DNA of 11,939 bases from SZUA-442 sp051011415 (GCA_051011415.1 JBPCTY010000014.1:1-11939), one strand, 5' to 3'. Positions 1-7,123 are shown, counted from the stretch's first letter. Numbers and translations are program-made. The notes: generated by a model not told the origin, from the sequence alone.

Positions 1-549
1 CTCATGCTCACGAAGGCCGTGGAGCAGTTCCTGAACGATGTCGCCTGGCCAGAGGATCTGGGATATCTCGTCATAGACATGCCACCCGGGACTGGCGATG
101 TCCAGATGGCATTGAGCCGACTGCTTCCACAGGCAGAGATGGTCGTTGTGACAACCCCTCAACTCGCCGCACAGAAGGTTGCCGCTCGGGTAGCCGACAT
201 GGCCAAGCGATCGCACATGCCGATTGTTGGCGTGGTCGAGAACATGGCGGGGTTCACCGCAGGCGATGGTGTGATCTATCCGATCTTTGGAGAGGGTGGT
301 GGCGAGTCGCTCGCTTCTGAGCTTGGGGTGCCGCTGCTTGGCTCCATACCGATTGACCCGCGTGTCGCCGAGGGCGCAGATGCAGGGTCACCGGTGGTCG
401 TAGACGCTCCTGATTCCCCAGCCGCAGAGGCAATCACGCTCGCAGCAGACGAGATCCTGAGGATTCTGCCGCCGTTGGCGCTCGACAACTGCATCGGTCG
501 TCTTGGTGCCCTGGCGGACTCGCTGGTCGAAATCACGCCGGCCTCGTAG
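1..549 (+). CDS. mrp: Mrp/ApbC family iron-sulfur cluster carrier P-loop ATPase, 5' truncated by window edge
   Basis: The frame is open from base 1, so this is the last 182 residues of a longer protein; an ATG at 4 is internal. Visible family features are the switch/Walker B-like stretch VIDMPPGTGD, the following VVTTPQLAAQKVAARV helix, and VGVVENMAGF, which together are diagnostic of Mrp/NBP35 ATPases that hold and transfer [4Fe-4S] clusters in the cytoplasm. The Walker A loop must lie upstream of the window. The CxxC cluster-binding pair that follows ENM in E. coli ApbC is absent (TAGDGV stands there), as in actinobacterial Mrp proteins such as that of Mycobacterium. GEGGGESLA and LGSIPIDPRVAEGAD complete the C-terminal half. 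It ends 15 bases before the convergent peptidase gene, leaving no room for a separate terminator. Family assignment is firm; the cargo target is unknown. Confidence 0.93.
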   Translation, partial: LMLTKAVEQFLNDVAWPEDLGYLVIDMPPGTGDVQMALSRLLPQAEMVVVTTPQLAAQKVAARVADMAKRSHMPIVGVVENMAGFTAGDGVIYPIFGEGGGESLASELGVPLLGSIPIDPRVAEGADAGSPVVVDAPDSPAAEAITLAADEILRILPPLALDNCIGRLGALADSLVEITPAS

Positions 550-564
550 CCAACAGCAAGCGAT

Positions 565-1797
565 CTAGCCGCAGAGGGCCTTCACCAGCGGGTACGGGTT
601 GACCCAGTCGCTTCCTGGTGGAGCGTATTGGAAGTGAAGATGGGGCAGCCAGTCAGGTGCGTTGCCGGTCGATCCATTGCCGCCAAGCAGCTGACCGACG
701 CTGACCGATGTGCCGGAGCCGATCCCTCCGTCGATGTACTCCAGATGTGCGTAGTAGTACTGCGACCCAGACACGCCTGGCAGGTAGATCGAGAGCCCAC
801 CGAGGGAACTGTTCGATGTCCTCGTCACCGTTCCGGATTCGATCGCAACGAGCGGTGCGTTCCTGGCTGCGACCATGTCGACACCTTTGTGGGTACGACC
901 GCCTGATCGCGGAGCACCCCAACTGTCAGAGAAGGACGTGGCCGCATTCACTGGACACGTCTTTCCGTCCGTCACCACCGGTGGCGGAGCTGAAGGAAGC
1001 GTTGTGGTCGTTGTCGCCGGTGCCGCTGTTGTGGTGGTCGCAGCAGGAGTGGTCGTCGATGTCGCCGTCCCGCCGGACGTCGTCGTCGTGGTTGTTCCGC
1101 CCGCCGTGGTCGATGTAGCCGCCGCGGCCTCTGCAGCTGCAGCGGCCTCTGCTGCTTGCCGTGCTGCTTCCTCTCGGCGCAACCGCTCTTCTTCCTCACG
1201 GCGGATTCGCTCTTCTTCTTGTTGCTGGAACGCTGCGGCAACGGTGTTGTAGTCAGCGTCGGCGCGTGCGAGTGCCTCGCCGAGTTCCTCCGCAAGGACC
1301 GTGAGTTCAGCCACCACGTCCTCTTGATCAACGAGTGAAGCATCCAAGAGGAGCTGCTGTTCTACGTGGAGAGCCTCTGCCGCTTCGAGTCCACGAAGTG
1401 TCGAGAGATCAGCCTCGTTGACCAGTTCGTAGTACTGGGCCTGAACTGGGAGATCGACGAAACTCGTCGCAGAGAACATTCGCTCTGTTCTGCTCTGGCC
1501 GCCAGCCATGTACCGCTCCTTGACAAGCTCTTTCACTTCGACACGGCGCGTTCCGATCTCCTGCTCGAGATCGGAGACGGACTTAGCGAGCGAGCCGATC
1601 CTCTCCCTGAGAATCTCCTCGTCTGCCATGGCCTGCTCAAAGCGCGCGGTGAGGTCCTCTAACTCGGCTGAGGCGGCGCGGCGTTCCGCAAGAGCGGCGT
1701 CGACGTCGTCCTGAGACAACTCGCCTTGTGCCAGCGCAGCTGAAGGCGCGATCAGGGCGACCACGAGCGAGAGTGCAATGACGAACCGGTTCCGCAT
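565..1797 (-). CDS. Secreted coiled-coil M23 peptidoglycan endopeptidase (EnvC/PcsB-like architecture)
   Basis: 410 residues. Residues 1-23 are a Sec signal peptide with a likely cleavage after ALA23. Residues about 30-190 form heptad-rich coiled coil, including an ERYMAGG...SATSFVDL segment like the middle of EnvC/PcsB proteins. Residues 191-227 are a highly charged Glu/Arg then Ala/Glu helix, 228-275 a Thr-rich linker, and 281-410 a lysostaphin-type M23 domain. Zinc ligands are visible as H303-x3-D307 and H386-x-H388, with H351 in YYYAH as a further active-site His, so the domain looks active, unlike the degenerate EnvC domains. C281 and C409 flank the domain and could form a disulfide. By family it would cut peptidoglycan cross-links outside the membrane, possibly under FtsEX-like control; no FtsEX is seen here. 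It is the last gene of the fxsA operon. ATG follows the upstream stop by 7 bases, with AGGGG overlapping that stop as ribosome site. Confidence 0.92.
   Translation of the reverse strand: MRNRFVIALSLVVALIAPSAALAQGELSQDDVDAALAERRAASAELEDLTARFEQAMADEEILRERIGSLAKSVSDLEQEIGTRRVEVKELVKERYMAGGQSRTERMFSATSFVDLPVQAQYYELVNEADLSTLRGLEAAEALHVEQQLLLDASLVDQEDVVAELTVLAEELGEALARADADYNTVAAAFQQQEEERIRREEEERLRREEAARQAAEAAAAAEAAAATSTTAGGTTTTTTSGGTATSTTTPAATTTTAAPATTTTTLPSAPPPVVTDGKTCPVNAATSFSDSWGAPRSGGRTHKGVDMVAARNAPLVAIESGTVTRTSNSSLGGLSIYLPGVSGSQYYYAHLEYIDGGIGSGTSVSVGQLLGGNGSTGNAPDWLPHLHFQYAPPGSDWVNPYPLVKALCG
973..1116 (-). repeat. Low-complexity Thr/Gly/Ala-rich linker coding segment of the M23 peptidase
   Basis: This encodes residues 228-275, built from runs of 3 to 6 Thr separated by Gly, Ala, Ser and Pro, ending in a Pro-rich stretch (APPPVV). 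On the + strand it reads as imperfect gtcgt/ggtgg triplets. It probably serves as a flexible wall-spanning tether between the coiled coil and the catalytic domain, and as Thr-rich secreted actinobacterial linker it could be O-mannosylated. Codon choice varies between threonines, so this is protein-level low complexity rather than a recent microsatellite expansion. Confidence 0.8.
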
Positions 1798-1804
1798 GTC
1801 ACCC

Positions 1805-2578
1805 CTATCTCAGGCGGACCGAGGTTGTTTCATCCGCGTGGCCGTCATCGAACGTTACTGCCGCATCCCTGGAAAGCTTGGTCAGTTGAACGCACACCTG
1901 ATGGACGGCGGCGGGCCGGAGCCCCCCGGGAACTCCTGCGTACACAACGTCAACGACCTCACCCACGGTTCCCGCACCATCACCGATCGAGTCAAGGATC
2001 TGCTGTTCGCGCATCAGCCGGTGCTCGATGTAGTCGGTGATTGCCTGTCCCGCGTTGGTCATCGCCGCACCGTGGCCTGGCTCAAGCCGTTCAACATCCA
2101 GAGCTTGCACCTTGTACAGGCTGTCCAGGTACGCAGATGCATCTTCGAGGACGACCGTCGAGCCGCCCATGATGTGATCACCCGTGAGCAGTGTGGTTCC
2201 CCATTGGAAACAGAGGTGGTCATCGGTATGGCCGGGCGTATGCACCGCCTCGATCGTCGACGCGCCGAACGACACCGTGTCCCGATCAGAAATCCTCACA
2301 TCCGGTGCAAACGCTGGGCCATCGGCGTATCCGTAGACCGGTACACCCAGTTCTGACGCGAGGGGGTTCGCCATCGGCGCATGATCCGGGTGCGTGTGGG
2401 TGGCTATCACCCCAACCGCGGTCCCGTTGCCGATTGCCGTGAGAATCTCAGCCATGTGCGATGCAATGACCGGTCCGGGATCAATGACAAGCACCTCACC
2501 AGCGTTGCGGAGGAGATACGTATTCGTACCGGGCCCTGTGTACAGGCTCGGATTGGGAGCAAGGATTCGCTCGATCAC
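1805..2578 (-). CDS. Metallo-beta-lactamase-fold hydrolase (LACTB2/glyoxalase II-like)
   Basis: 257 residues, cytoplasmic, no signal peptide. The binuclear metal site is complete: H61-x-H63-x-D65-H66 (THTHPDH), H117 (HTPGH), D134 (LTGDH) and H169 (EPGHG). The N-terminal LAPNPSLYTGPGTNTYLL and the C-terminal helical/winged-helix tail after residue 175 are typical of LACTB2-like and hydroxyacylglutathione-hydrolase-like enzymes; the substrate (thioester, phosphodiester or RNA) cannot be read from sequence. The start is GTG at 2576-2578, overlapping the TGA of the Nudix gene as GTGA, which indicates translational coupling. The downstream M23 peptidase starts 7 bases after its TAG. Pairing of an MBL-fold hydrolase with a Nudix hydrolase suggests a joint housekeeping or detoxification task, but that is inference. 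Confidence 0.9.
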   Translation of the reverse strand: MIERILAPNPSLYTGPGTNTYLLRNAGEVLVIDPGPVIASHMAEILTAIGNGTAVGVIATHTHPDHAPMANPLASELGVPVYGYADGPAFAPDVRISDRDTVSFGASTIEAVHTPGHTDDHLCFQWGTTLLTGDHIMGGSTVVLEDASAYLDSLYKVQALDVERLEPGHGAAMTNAGQAITDYIEHRLMREQQILDSIGDGAGTVGEVVDVVYAGVPGGLRPAAVHQVCVQLTKLSRDAAVTFDDGHADETTSVRLR

Positions 2579-3342
2579 TTGCGTCTCTTGAACTCGGCGG
2601 GGAGGCTGTCGCCGCCTTTTGCGATGACTTCGCCAAGTCGTACAAGCAGATCGGGATCGCTCTGGTCCGGTCCGATCTCCTCGAAAAGATCATCGTCCGG
2701 CATCACGATTCGAGCATCCGAATCGCCAACGTACAGGCGTGGTTGGACAGGAGGCACGATGTCCAGGGTTCGTAGACGCTCATGGATGTCGGATGCGCTC
2801 GATTCGGACGCCAACAGTTCAAGCGTGCGCCTGGTCGGGAAAGCCACATCCCACGTGCTGTCCTCCTCACGCCGCAACGCATCGAGTGGATGCACCCACT
2901 CGAGATCAACCAACTCATCGCCGTCCACTTCGCCGGTGATGCCGGCATCGGCGACGCCAAGAAAGAAGCGCGTGTCGAATCGGAGTGGAAACACCTCTGG
3001 CGTAATCCAGTTGGAGAAGTACACGAGGTCCTCTGCATCGAATGACGCATCTCCTGCCTCGATGTCGGCGAACGCAGTCTTGGTCGTCGATCGCTCGACC
3101 ACACCTTCGGATGTGACCCACAGACCTGTCTCCTCGATCATCTCCCTGAATGCGGCGACACGCCAATCATCGATACCTACAAGCGCAGAAGGAGGATCGG
3201 CGTCTGCCTCGTCGACTGCTCCACCGGGGAAGACCCACACACTCGGCATGAATCGAGAGGTATGGGGGCGTTGGACCATCAACACTTCAAGTTGATGCGT
3301 GTCCCTCACGAGACAAACGGTCGATGCTCGGCGGGCGGTCAC
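2575..3342 (-). CDS. Nudix hydrolase with an extended Nudix box (NUDT19-like)
   Basis: 255 residues from a GTG start at 3340-3342, which overlaps the fxsA stop as GTGA. The reading frame is open far upstream, antisense to selA, but homology-like sequence begins only at TARRASTVCLV, so the longer ORF is spurious. The Nudix motif is present as PGG (residues 39-41) and R66-E67-x2-E70-E71-x-G73 (REMIEETG), with about eleven more residues than usual between the glycine and RE. Such an insertion is known in NUDT19-type enzymes, which cleave CoA derivatives. WVFPGG, and NWITPEVFPLRFDTRFFL at about 117-134, fit that subgroup. By family it would hydrolyse a nucleoside diphosphate linked to another moiety, with Mg2+ held by the RE/EE glutamates. 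The substrate is not determinable here. Confidence 0.88.
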   Translation of the reverse strand: MTARRASTVCLVRDTHQLEVLMVQRPHTSRFMPSVWVFPGGAVDEADADPPSALVGIDDWRVAAFREMIEETGLWVTSEGVVERSTTKTAFADIEAGDASFDAEDLVYFSNWITPEVFPLRFDTRFFLGVADAGITGEVDGDELVDLEWVHPLDALRREEDSTWDVAFPTRRTLELLASESSASDIHERLRTLDIVPPVQPRLYVGDSDARIVMPDDDLFEEIGPDQSDPDLLVRLGEVIAKGGDSLPAEFKRRK

Positions 3343-3719
3343 TTGATGACGACCCACTTCGACGCGTATCGGGCCGCACCCCACTGGCGGAGGAACTCTC
3401 GCACCGCAGGGACGAGAAGTAGCAGACCAACGATGTCCGTGAGGAAACCGGGAGTGAGAAGAAGGGCGCCGGCTACCAGAATCATTGCTCCGTGAACGAT
3501 GGGGACTGTTGGTACCGCACCTGATGCGAACTCCAACTTGAGTTGCGCCCAGGTGGATCGGCCCTGGCGCGAAACGAGCCAGGAGCCGACAAAGGCGGTC
3601 ACCACCACGATCAGGATGGTTGGCCAGATGCCAATCGTCGTCCCGACTGTGTAGAAGAGGAAGATCTCGATGATCGGGACGATCAGAAATCCAAGGAAGA
3701 GCCACGTGCGCAATCGCAT
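3339..3719 (-). CDS. fxsA: FxsA family cytoplasmic membrane protein
   Basis: 126 residues, about four hydrophobic segments: roughly 5-25, 29-49, 74-94 and an adjoining one to about 107, followed by a short basic tail. Characteristic FxsA sequences are visible: IIEIFLFYTVG near the N-terminus, a TAFVGSWLVSRQG loop, and LLLTPGFLTDIVGLLLLVP. The E. coli member was named because its overproduction relieves F-plasmid exclusion of phage T7; its normal role is unclear. I chose ATG at 3717-3719 because the protein matches the family from MRLRTWLF onward. A GTG at 3776 would add 19 unmatched residues overlapping selA. There is no Shine-Dalgarno, but a -10-like TACCTT ends 7 bases before the ATG, so the mRNA may be leaderless. 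It is the first gene of the fxsA-Nudix-MBL-M23 operon. Confidence 0.9.
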   Translation of the reverse strand: MRLRTWLFLGFLIVPIIEIFLFYTVGTTIGIWPTILIVVVTAFVGSWLVSRQGRSTWAQLKLEFASGAVPTVPIVHGAMILVAGALLLTPGFLTDIVGLLLLVPAVREFLRQWGAARYASKWVVIK

Positions 3720-3726
3720 ACCGTGG

Positions 3727-3755
3727 AAGGTAGGCCGTGACAGGGCTACGCACAA
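3727..3755 (-). promoter_or_regulatory. Candidate fxsA operon promoter (leaderless type)
   Basis: On the minus strand TTGTGC (3750-3755) and TACCTT (3727-3732) are separated by exactly 17 bases. The -10 keeps the essential T1, A2 and T6. Seven bases separate it from the fxsA ATG, which would put the transcription start at the start codon itself. The -35 match is only three of six, so this rests mainly on the position of the -10. Confidence 0.4.
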
Positions 3756-3766
3756 CGCTTCTGTCA
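3738..3766. repeat. Inverted repeat in the fxsA/selA divergent region
   Basis: TGACAG at 3738-3743 and CTGTCA at 3761-3766 are perfect inverted copies separated by 17 bases. They lie between the proposed -10 boxes of fxsA (3727-3732, minus) and selA (3768-3773, plus), the position expected for an operator controlling both genes. Six-base arms can arise by chance, so confidence is low. Confidence 0.3.
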
Positions 3767-3767
3767 G

Positions 3768-3773
3768 TACGCT
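3768..3773 (+). promoter_or_regulatory. Candidate selA -10 element
   Basis: TACGCT ends 8 bases before the selA ATG at 3782 and no Shine-Dalgarno precedes that ATG, consistent with a leaderless or near-leaderless transcript. No good -35 is visible at the right spacing. It supports the 3782 start over the upstream GTG at 3737. Confidence 0.3.
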
Positions 3774-3781
3774 CACCCCTC

Positions 3782-5113
3782 ATGGACCTCAAAGACCTGC
3801 CCTCAACCGATGCGCTGGTGCAACACCTCGGCGGTGACTTCGACCTACCTCGCGCCGTTGTCGTTGAGGTCTGTCGCAGCGCCATCGACGATGCAAGAGA
3901 AGGCATTTCCGCTGGCCAGGATGTCGATCCAGCAAGGGCCGCACGATCCGCGCTTGGCGCCATCGACGCGATGCGCCCCACAGTGGTCATCAATGCGACG
4001 GGTGTTCTGCTCCACACAAACCTTGGCCGAGCCAGCCTTGCCGGGTCAGCAGTTGACGCAGCAGCGGGAGCGATGGCAGGTGCCGCAAACGTGGAGGTTG
4101 ACAGGCGGAGCGGGCGTCGGAGCAAACGTCTCGCCTACCTCGCAAGCCTCCTCCCAGTTGTCACAGGGGCCGAGGCCGGGACAGCAGTCAACAACACAGC
4201 GGGTGCACTGCTCCTCAGCCTCGCAGCCCTGGCTGGCCCAGGTCGACGTGTTGCGGTGTCTCGCGGCGAGCTCATCGAGATTGGGGGATCGTTCCGGCTG
4301 CCAGAGCTCATGGCCGCGAGCGGCTCCGAGCTGGTTGAAGTCGGTACAACAAACCGCACGAGGATCTCGGACTTCGCCAAGGTTGCTGGTTCGGTCGATG
4401 TCCTGTTGAAGGTGCATCCATCGAACTACCGCATCGAAGGATTCCAGGAGCAAGCGACCCATAGCGAGATGGTCGAACTCGCGCAGGATCACGGGATCCC
4501 TTTCGTTTACGACATTGGAAGCGGCCTGATCGATGCCCAAGCGCCATGGCTCGGAGGCTCCGATTCGAGCTGGCTTGCGGGGGAGCCCGGCGTGAGGCAG
4601 TGCATCGACGACGGGGTCGATCTCGTTTTGTTTTCAGGTGACAAGCTGCTCGGCGGTCCACAGGCGGGGATTGCTGCAGGTCGGCTGGATCTCGTCGCGA
4701 CCCTCGCTTCGCATCCGATCGCCCGCGCGGTGCGCCTCGATGGGCCGACGATTGCATCCCTTGCGATGACTCTTGAGATGTATGCCGACCAGCGAGTTTT
4801 GGAGATTCCCTTCTGGGCCATGGCTGCGCAAACGATTGATGAGGTTTCGTCACGATCGGTGAAGGTCGCCGAAGGTCTGGGGTTTGTCACGATCGAGGAC
4901 GGCGAATCGCTACCCGGGGCTGGTTCGGTTCCTGGACTCACCATTCCCACCTGCGTACTTCGCGTTGACGGACAGGCCGACGCCGTGTGGTCGTCGCTTT
5001 CAGCACATGGCGTGATCGGTGCGCGGAGAGACGGTGCGGTATACCTCGACCTTCGTTCGGTTCTTCCTGACGACGATGGTGCCGTGCGCGAAGCTCTCGT
5101 CGGCATCGGCTGA
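3782..5113 (+). CDS. selA: L-seryl-tRNA(Sec) selenium transferase
   Basis: 443 residues from ATG 3782. SelA is a PLP enzyme that converts Ser-tRNA(Sec) to Sec-tRNA(Sec) with selenophosphate in the cytoplasm. The N-terminal tRNA-binding region begins LPSTDALVQHL; then come INATGVLLHTNLGRA (70-84), a glycine-rich VNNTAGALL (136-144), SRGELIEIGGSFRLPE (160-175), EVGTTNRT (186-193), VHPSNYRIEGF (211-221) and the PLP-lysine site SGDKLLGGPQAG with K288. All match the family and its usual length of about 450. A GTG at 3737 would add 15 residues and has GGAAGG 6 bases ahead, so it is a real alternative. I prefer ATG because the extra residues have no family counterpart and because of the TANNNT box. 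selB follows after 1 base. Confidence 0.96.
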   Translation: MDLKDLPSTDALVQHLGGDFDLPRAVVVEVCRSAIDDAREGISAGQDVDPARAARSALGAIDAMRPTVVINATGVLLHTNLGRASLAGSAVDAAAGAMAGAANVEVDRRSGRRSKRLAYLASLLPVVTGAEAGTAVNNTAGALLLSLAALAGPGRRVAVSRGELIEIGGSFRLPELMAASGSELVEVGTTNRTRISDFAKVAGSVDVLLKVHPSNYRIEGFQEQATHSEMVELAQDHGIPFVYDIGSGLIDAQAPWLGGSDSSWLAGEPGVRQCIDDGVDLVLFSGDKLLGGPQAGIAAGRLDLVATLASHPIARAVRLDGPTIASLAMTLEMYADQRVLEIPFWAMAAQTIDEVSSRSVKVAEGLGFVTIEDGESLPGAGSVPGLTIPTCVLRVDGQADAVWSSLSAHGVIGARRDGAVYLDLRSVLPDDDGAVREALVGIG

Positions 5114-5114
5114 C

Positions 5115-6878
5115 ATGCCAATCGTCGGAACTGCAGGCCACGTTGACCACGGGAAGAGCACACTGGTCCATGCCCTGACCGGGACCGATCCGGACCGGTG
5201 GGCCGAGGAAAAGCAACGAGGCCTCACGATTGACCTCGGTTTCGCCTGGGCGGAAATCGAGGGTCACGACGTCGGCTTCGTTGACGTGCCTGGTCACGAA
5301 CGATTCATCAAGAACATGCTCGCGGGTGTCGGAGTCGTCGACTGTGCACTTCTCGTCGTTGCCGCAGACAGCGGATGGATGCCCCAAACCGAGGAACACG
5401 CCGCCGTGCTTGATCTGCTCGATGTTGCAGCAGGCATCGTCGTGCTTACCCGAACGGACCTGGTTGATGAAGACACCGTGGAGCTCGCAACCCTTGAGGT
5501 CCTCGACGAGACAGCAGGCACGCGGCTGGAGGACTGGCCGGTCATTGCTGTGTCAGCAGTCACGGGCGAAGGACTCGAAGAGCTGCGAATGGCGATCGCC
5601 AGCCATTTGAGCAGCAACGGCGATGCGCATTCAGCTGCACGTCTGTGGGTCGACAGATCATTCCAGATCGCTGGCGCCGGTCTTGTGGCGACGGGTACGG
5701 TGATGTCCGGCACGATCAGCGAAGGCGACACGCTCGCCCTGCACCCATCGGCCGACACAGTTCGGATCCGCGGGGTGCAACACCATGGAGGCAGCGTCGG
5801 GTCCGTTACAACAGGGGACAGAACCGCGCTGAGCTTCACCGGATCACACGATGTCGTTGAGCGAGGCAGCCTTCTTGCGACGGAGGGAACAGTCCGGACA
5901 ACGGATCGGGCCCTTCTCATACTTCGCCCAACAAGGCAGTTCGATGCGATCCCAGATCGCGGAGCGTTTCATCTGCATCTCGGCACCGCAAGCCGTCCAA
6001 CAAGACTCCGTCGACTTGAAGGGGACACATTCCTCGCGACGTTTGACGAGCTGCTCCCCGCGGTCGTCGGCGATCGGGTCATCGTCCGAGATAGCGGCCG
6101 AAAGGCAGTGGTCGGAGGTGGCAGGGTGCTCGACCCGGATCCACCGGACCGACCTCAGCCCACAGCCAGCGCTCTCCTGGCATCGGTCCTCGATTCGCCA
6201 CCGGACGTCATGGCAACCGAGCTTCTCACGACGCGTGGCGAGTCCTCTTCTGCCGACCTCGCAGCGGACACGCTGGGTGGGGTCCCGTTGGAAGGCCTCG
6301 TCGCCCACGACCGCTGGATCTCAACCCAACGAGCGCATGAGGTCGAGGCGTCATTGATCGCGATGGTCAGCGACTATCACGAGGCCAACCCTGTACGCCC
6401 TGGTCTCCCGAAGGCCGAGGCGGCCGCACCCCTTGGTGTCTCCGTCGATGTTGTCGATGCCGTGGTCGCGCAGACCACCGCGGTTGAAGAGTCGGAGGGA
6501 GCGATCCGCCTCGAAGGCTTCCGCAACGAGTTGTCGGACGCTGGTGAGGCCGCATGGGCTTCGTTCAAACCGGAGCTCGAGGCAGGGTTCGACGTACCGC
6601 GAATGAGCAGCTTTGATCTCGACGACGACACGGTTCACTTCCTGCTGCGCCGAGGCGATCTCGTCCGCATCGGAGACGACCTTGCCTTCTCAAGCGATCA
6701 GATCGATTCGCTGGTCGCCGGTGTAGCCGACCTTGAGGAAGGCTTTGCGGTCACGGAATTCAAGGACCACTTCGGCATGTCACGACGTCAGGCTGTACCA
6801 ACGCTTGAGTGGCTCGACTCGATTGGACGGACCAGGCGCAGCGGTGACGGCCGGGTCGTCAGGGACGTTGATCGCTAG
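5115..6878 (+). CDS. selB: Selenocysteine-specific translation elongation factor
   Basis: 587 residues, close to E. coli SelB (about 614). SelB binds GTP, Sec-tRNA(Sec) and the SECIS hairpin of selenoprotein mRNAs, inserting Sec at UGA. The GTPase domain shows G1 GHVDHGKST (8-16), G2 GLTIDLGFA (36-44), G3 DVPGH (57-61) and G5 SAVTG (147-151). G4 reads T112-R-T-D115 where N/TKxD is usual, so the Lys is replaced by Arg. Domains II and III follow (about 175-350), then the winged-helix C-terminal repeats that read SECIS, ending in GMSRRQAVPTLEWLDSIG, a classic SelB C-terminal motif. ATG lies 1 base after the selA TGA, so translation is probably coupled. An open frame from 5019 is only overlap with selA. 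The gene ends on the CTAG that also stops whiB. Confidence 0.97.
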   Translation: MPIVGTAGHVDHGKSTLVHALTGTDPDRWAEEKQRGLTIDLGFAWAEIEGHDVGFVDVPGHERFIKNMLAGVGVVDCALLVVAADSGWMPQTEEHAAVLDLLDVAAGIVVLTRTDLVDEDTVELATLEVLDETAGTRLEDWPVIAVSAVTGEGLEELRMAIASHLSSNGDAHSAARLWVDRSFQIAGAGLVATGTVMSGTISEGDTLALHPSADTVRIRGVQHHGGSVGSVTTGDRTALSFTGSHDVVERGSLLATEGTVRTTDRALLILRPTRQFDAIPDRGAFHLHLGTASRPTRLRRLEGDTFLATFDELLPAVVGDRVIVRDSGRKAVVGGGRVLDPDPPDRPQPTASALLASVLDSPPDVMATELLTTRGESSSADLAADTLGGVPLEGLVAHDRWISTQRAHEVEASLIAMVSDYHEANPVRPGLPKAEAAAPLGVSVDVVDAVVAQTTAVEESEGAIRLEGFRNELSDAGEAAWASFKPELEAGFDVPRMSSFDLDDDTVHFLLRRGDLVRIGDDLAFSSDQIDSLVAGVADLEEGFAVTEFKDHFGMSRRQAVPTLEWLDSIGRTRRSGDGRVVRDVDR

Positions 6879-7123
6879 GCGCTTGCCAGGCTGTGGCGAC
6901 GCTCGACCTCGGTGAGGCCACCCCAGATTCCGTAGGGCTCACGGATCGAGAGTGCATACTCACGGCATTCTTCTTTGACCGGACAGATCTGGCACACGGC
7001 CTTGGCCCGGATCTCTCGGCGCTCCCGTTCATCTTTTCGCTCTTGGGTACTCGGTGGGAAAAAGAGGTGAGAGTGATTTCCACTGCACAGCGCTACTGGC
7101 TGCCAAGAACGATCAGGAGACAT
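6875..7123 (-). CDS. WhiB-family iron-sulfur transcriptional regulator
   Basis: 82 residues. The four [4Fe-4S] ligands are C13, C44, C47 and C53 (C-x30-C-x2-C-x5-C), followed by the GIWGG turn at 65-69 and a basic EVERRH tail. Usual Wbl features ALC near the N-terminus, LFFPP and CQICPVKEECREYAL are all there. Family members sense oxygen, NO or redox state and act with the main sigma factor to control division, sporulation or stress genes; which paralogue this is cannot be decided from the window. ATG at 7121-7123 has AGGG about 10 bases upstream. It shares direction with nfeD, but a 114-base gap with its own promoter-like sequence suggests independent expression. Its TAG is embedded in the same CTAG as the selB stop. 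Confidence 0.95.
   Translation of the reverse strand: MSPDRSWQPVALCSGNHSHLFFPPSTQERKDERERREIRAKAVCQICPVKEECREYALSIREPYGIWGGLTEVERRHSLASA

Noticed and set aside
875..1252. Val/Ala-rich + strand frame and triplet-like gtcgtcgtggttg sequence, possible microsatellite or CRISPR-like repeat
   Set aside because: It is the complement of the Thr-rich linker of the M23 peptidase; units are irregular and there are no spacers.
2381..3295. 304-residue + strand open frame opposite the Nudix gene
   Set aside because: Ser/Arg/Thr-rich composition without motifs, fully antisense to a gene with a clear Nudix box; typical shadow in GC-rich DNA.
3339..3342. TGA between fxsA and the Nudix gene as a possible selenocysteine codon, prompted by nearby selAB
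   Set aside because: The Nudix frame is offset from fxsA, so reading through the TGA does not join them; the GTGA is an ordinary stop/start overlap. The same holds at 2575-2578.
3343..4125. Open minus-strand extension of the Nudix frame, making a 516-residue reading frame antisense to selA
   Set aside because: The extension is Arg/Ser/Pro-rich with no family resemblance and lies wholly opposite fxsA and selA. The GTG at 3342 overlapping the fxsA stop is the natural start.
5111..5146. TGA at the end of selA as a possible selenocysteine read-through
   Set aside because: The in-frame continuation meets another TGA about ten codons later and selB starts 1 base after the first TGA.
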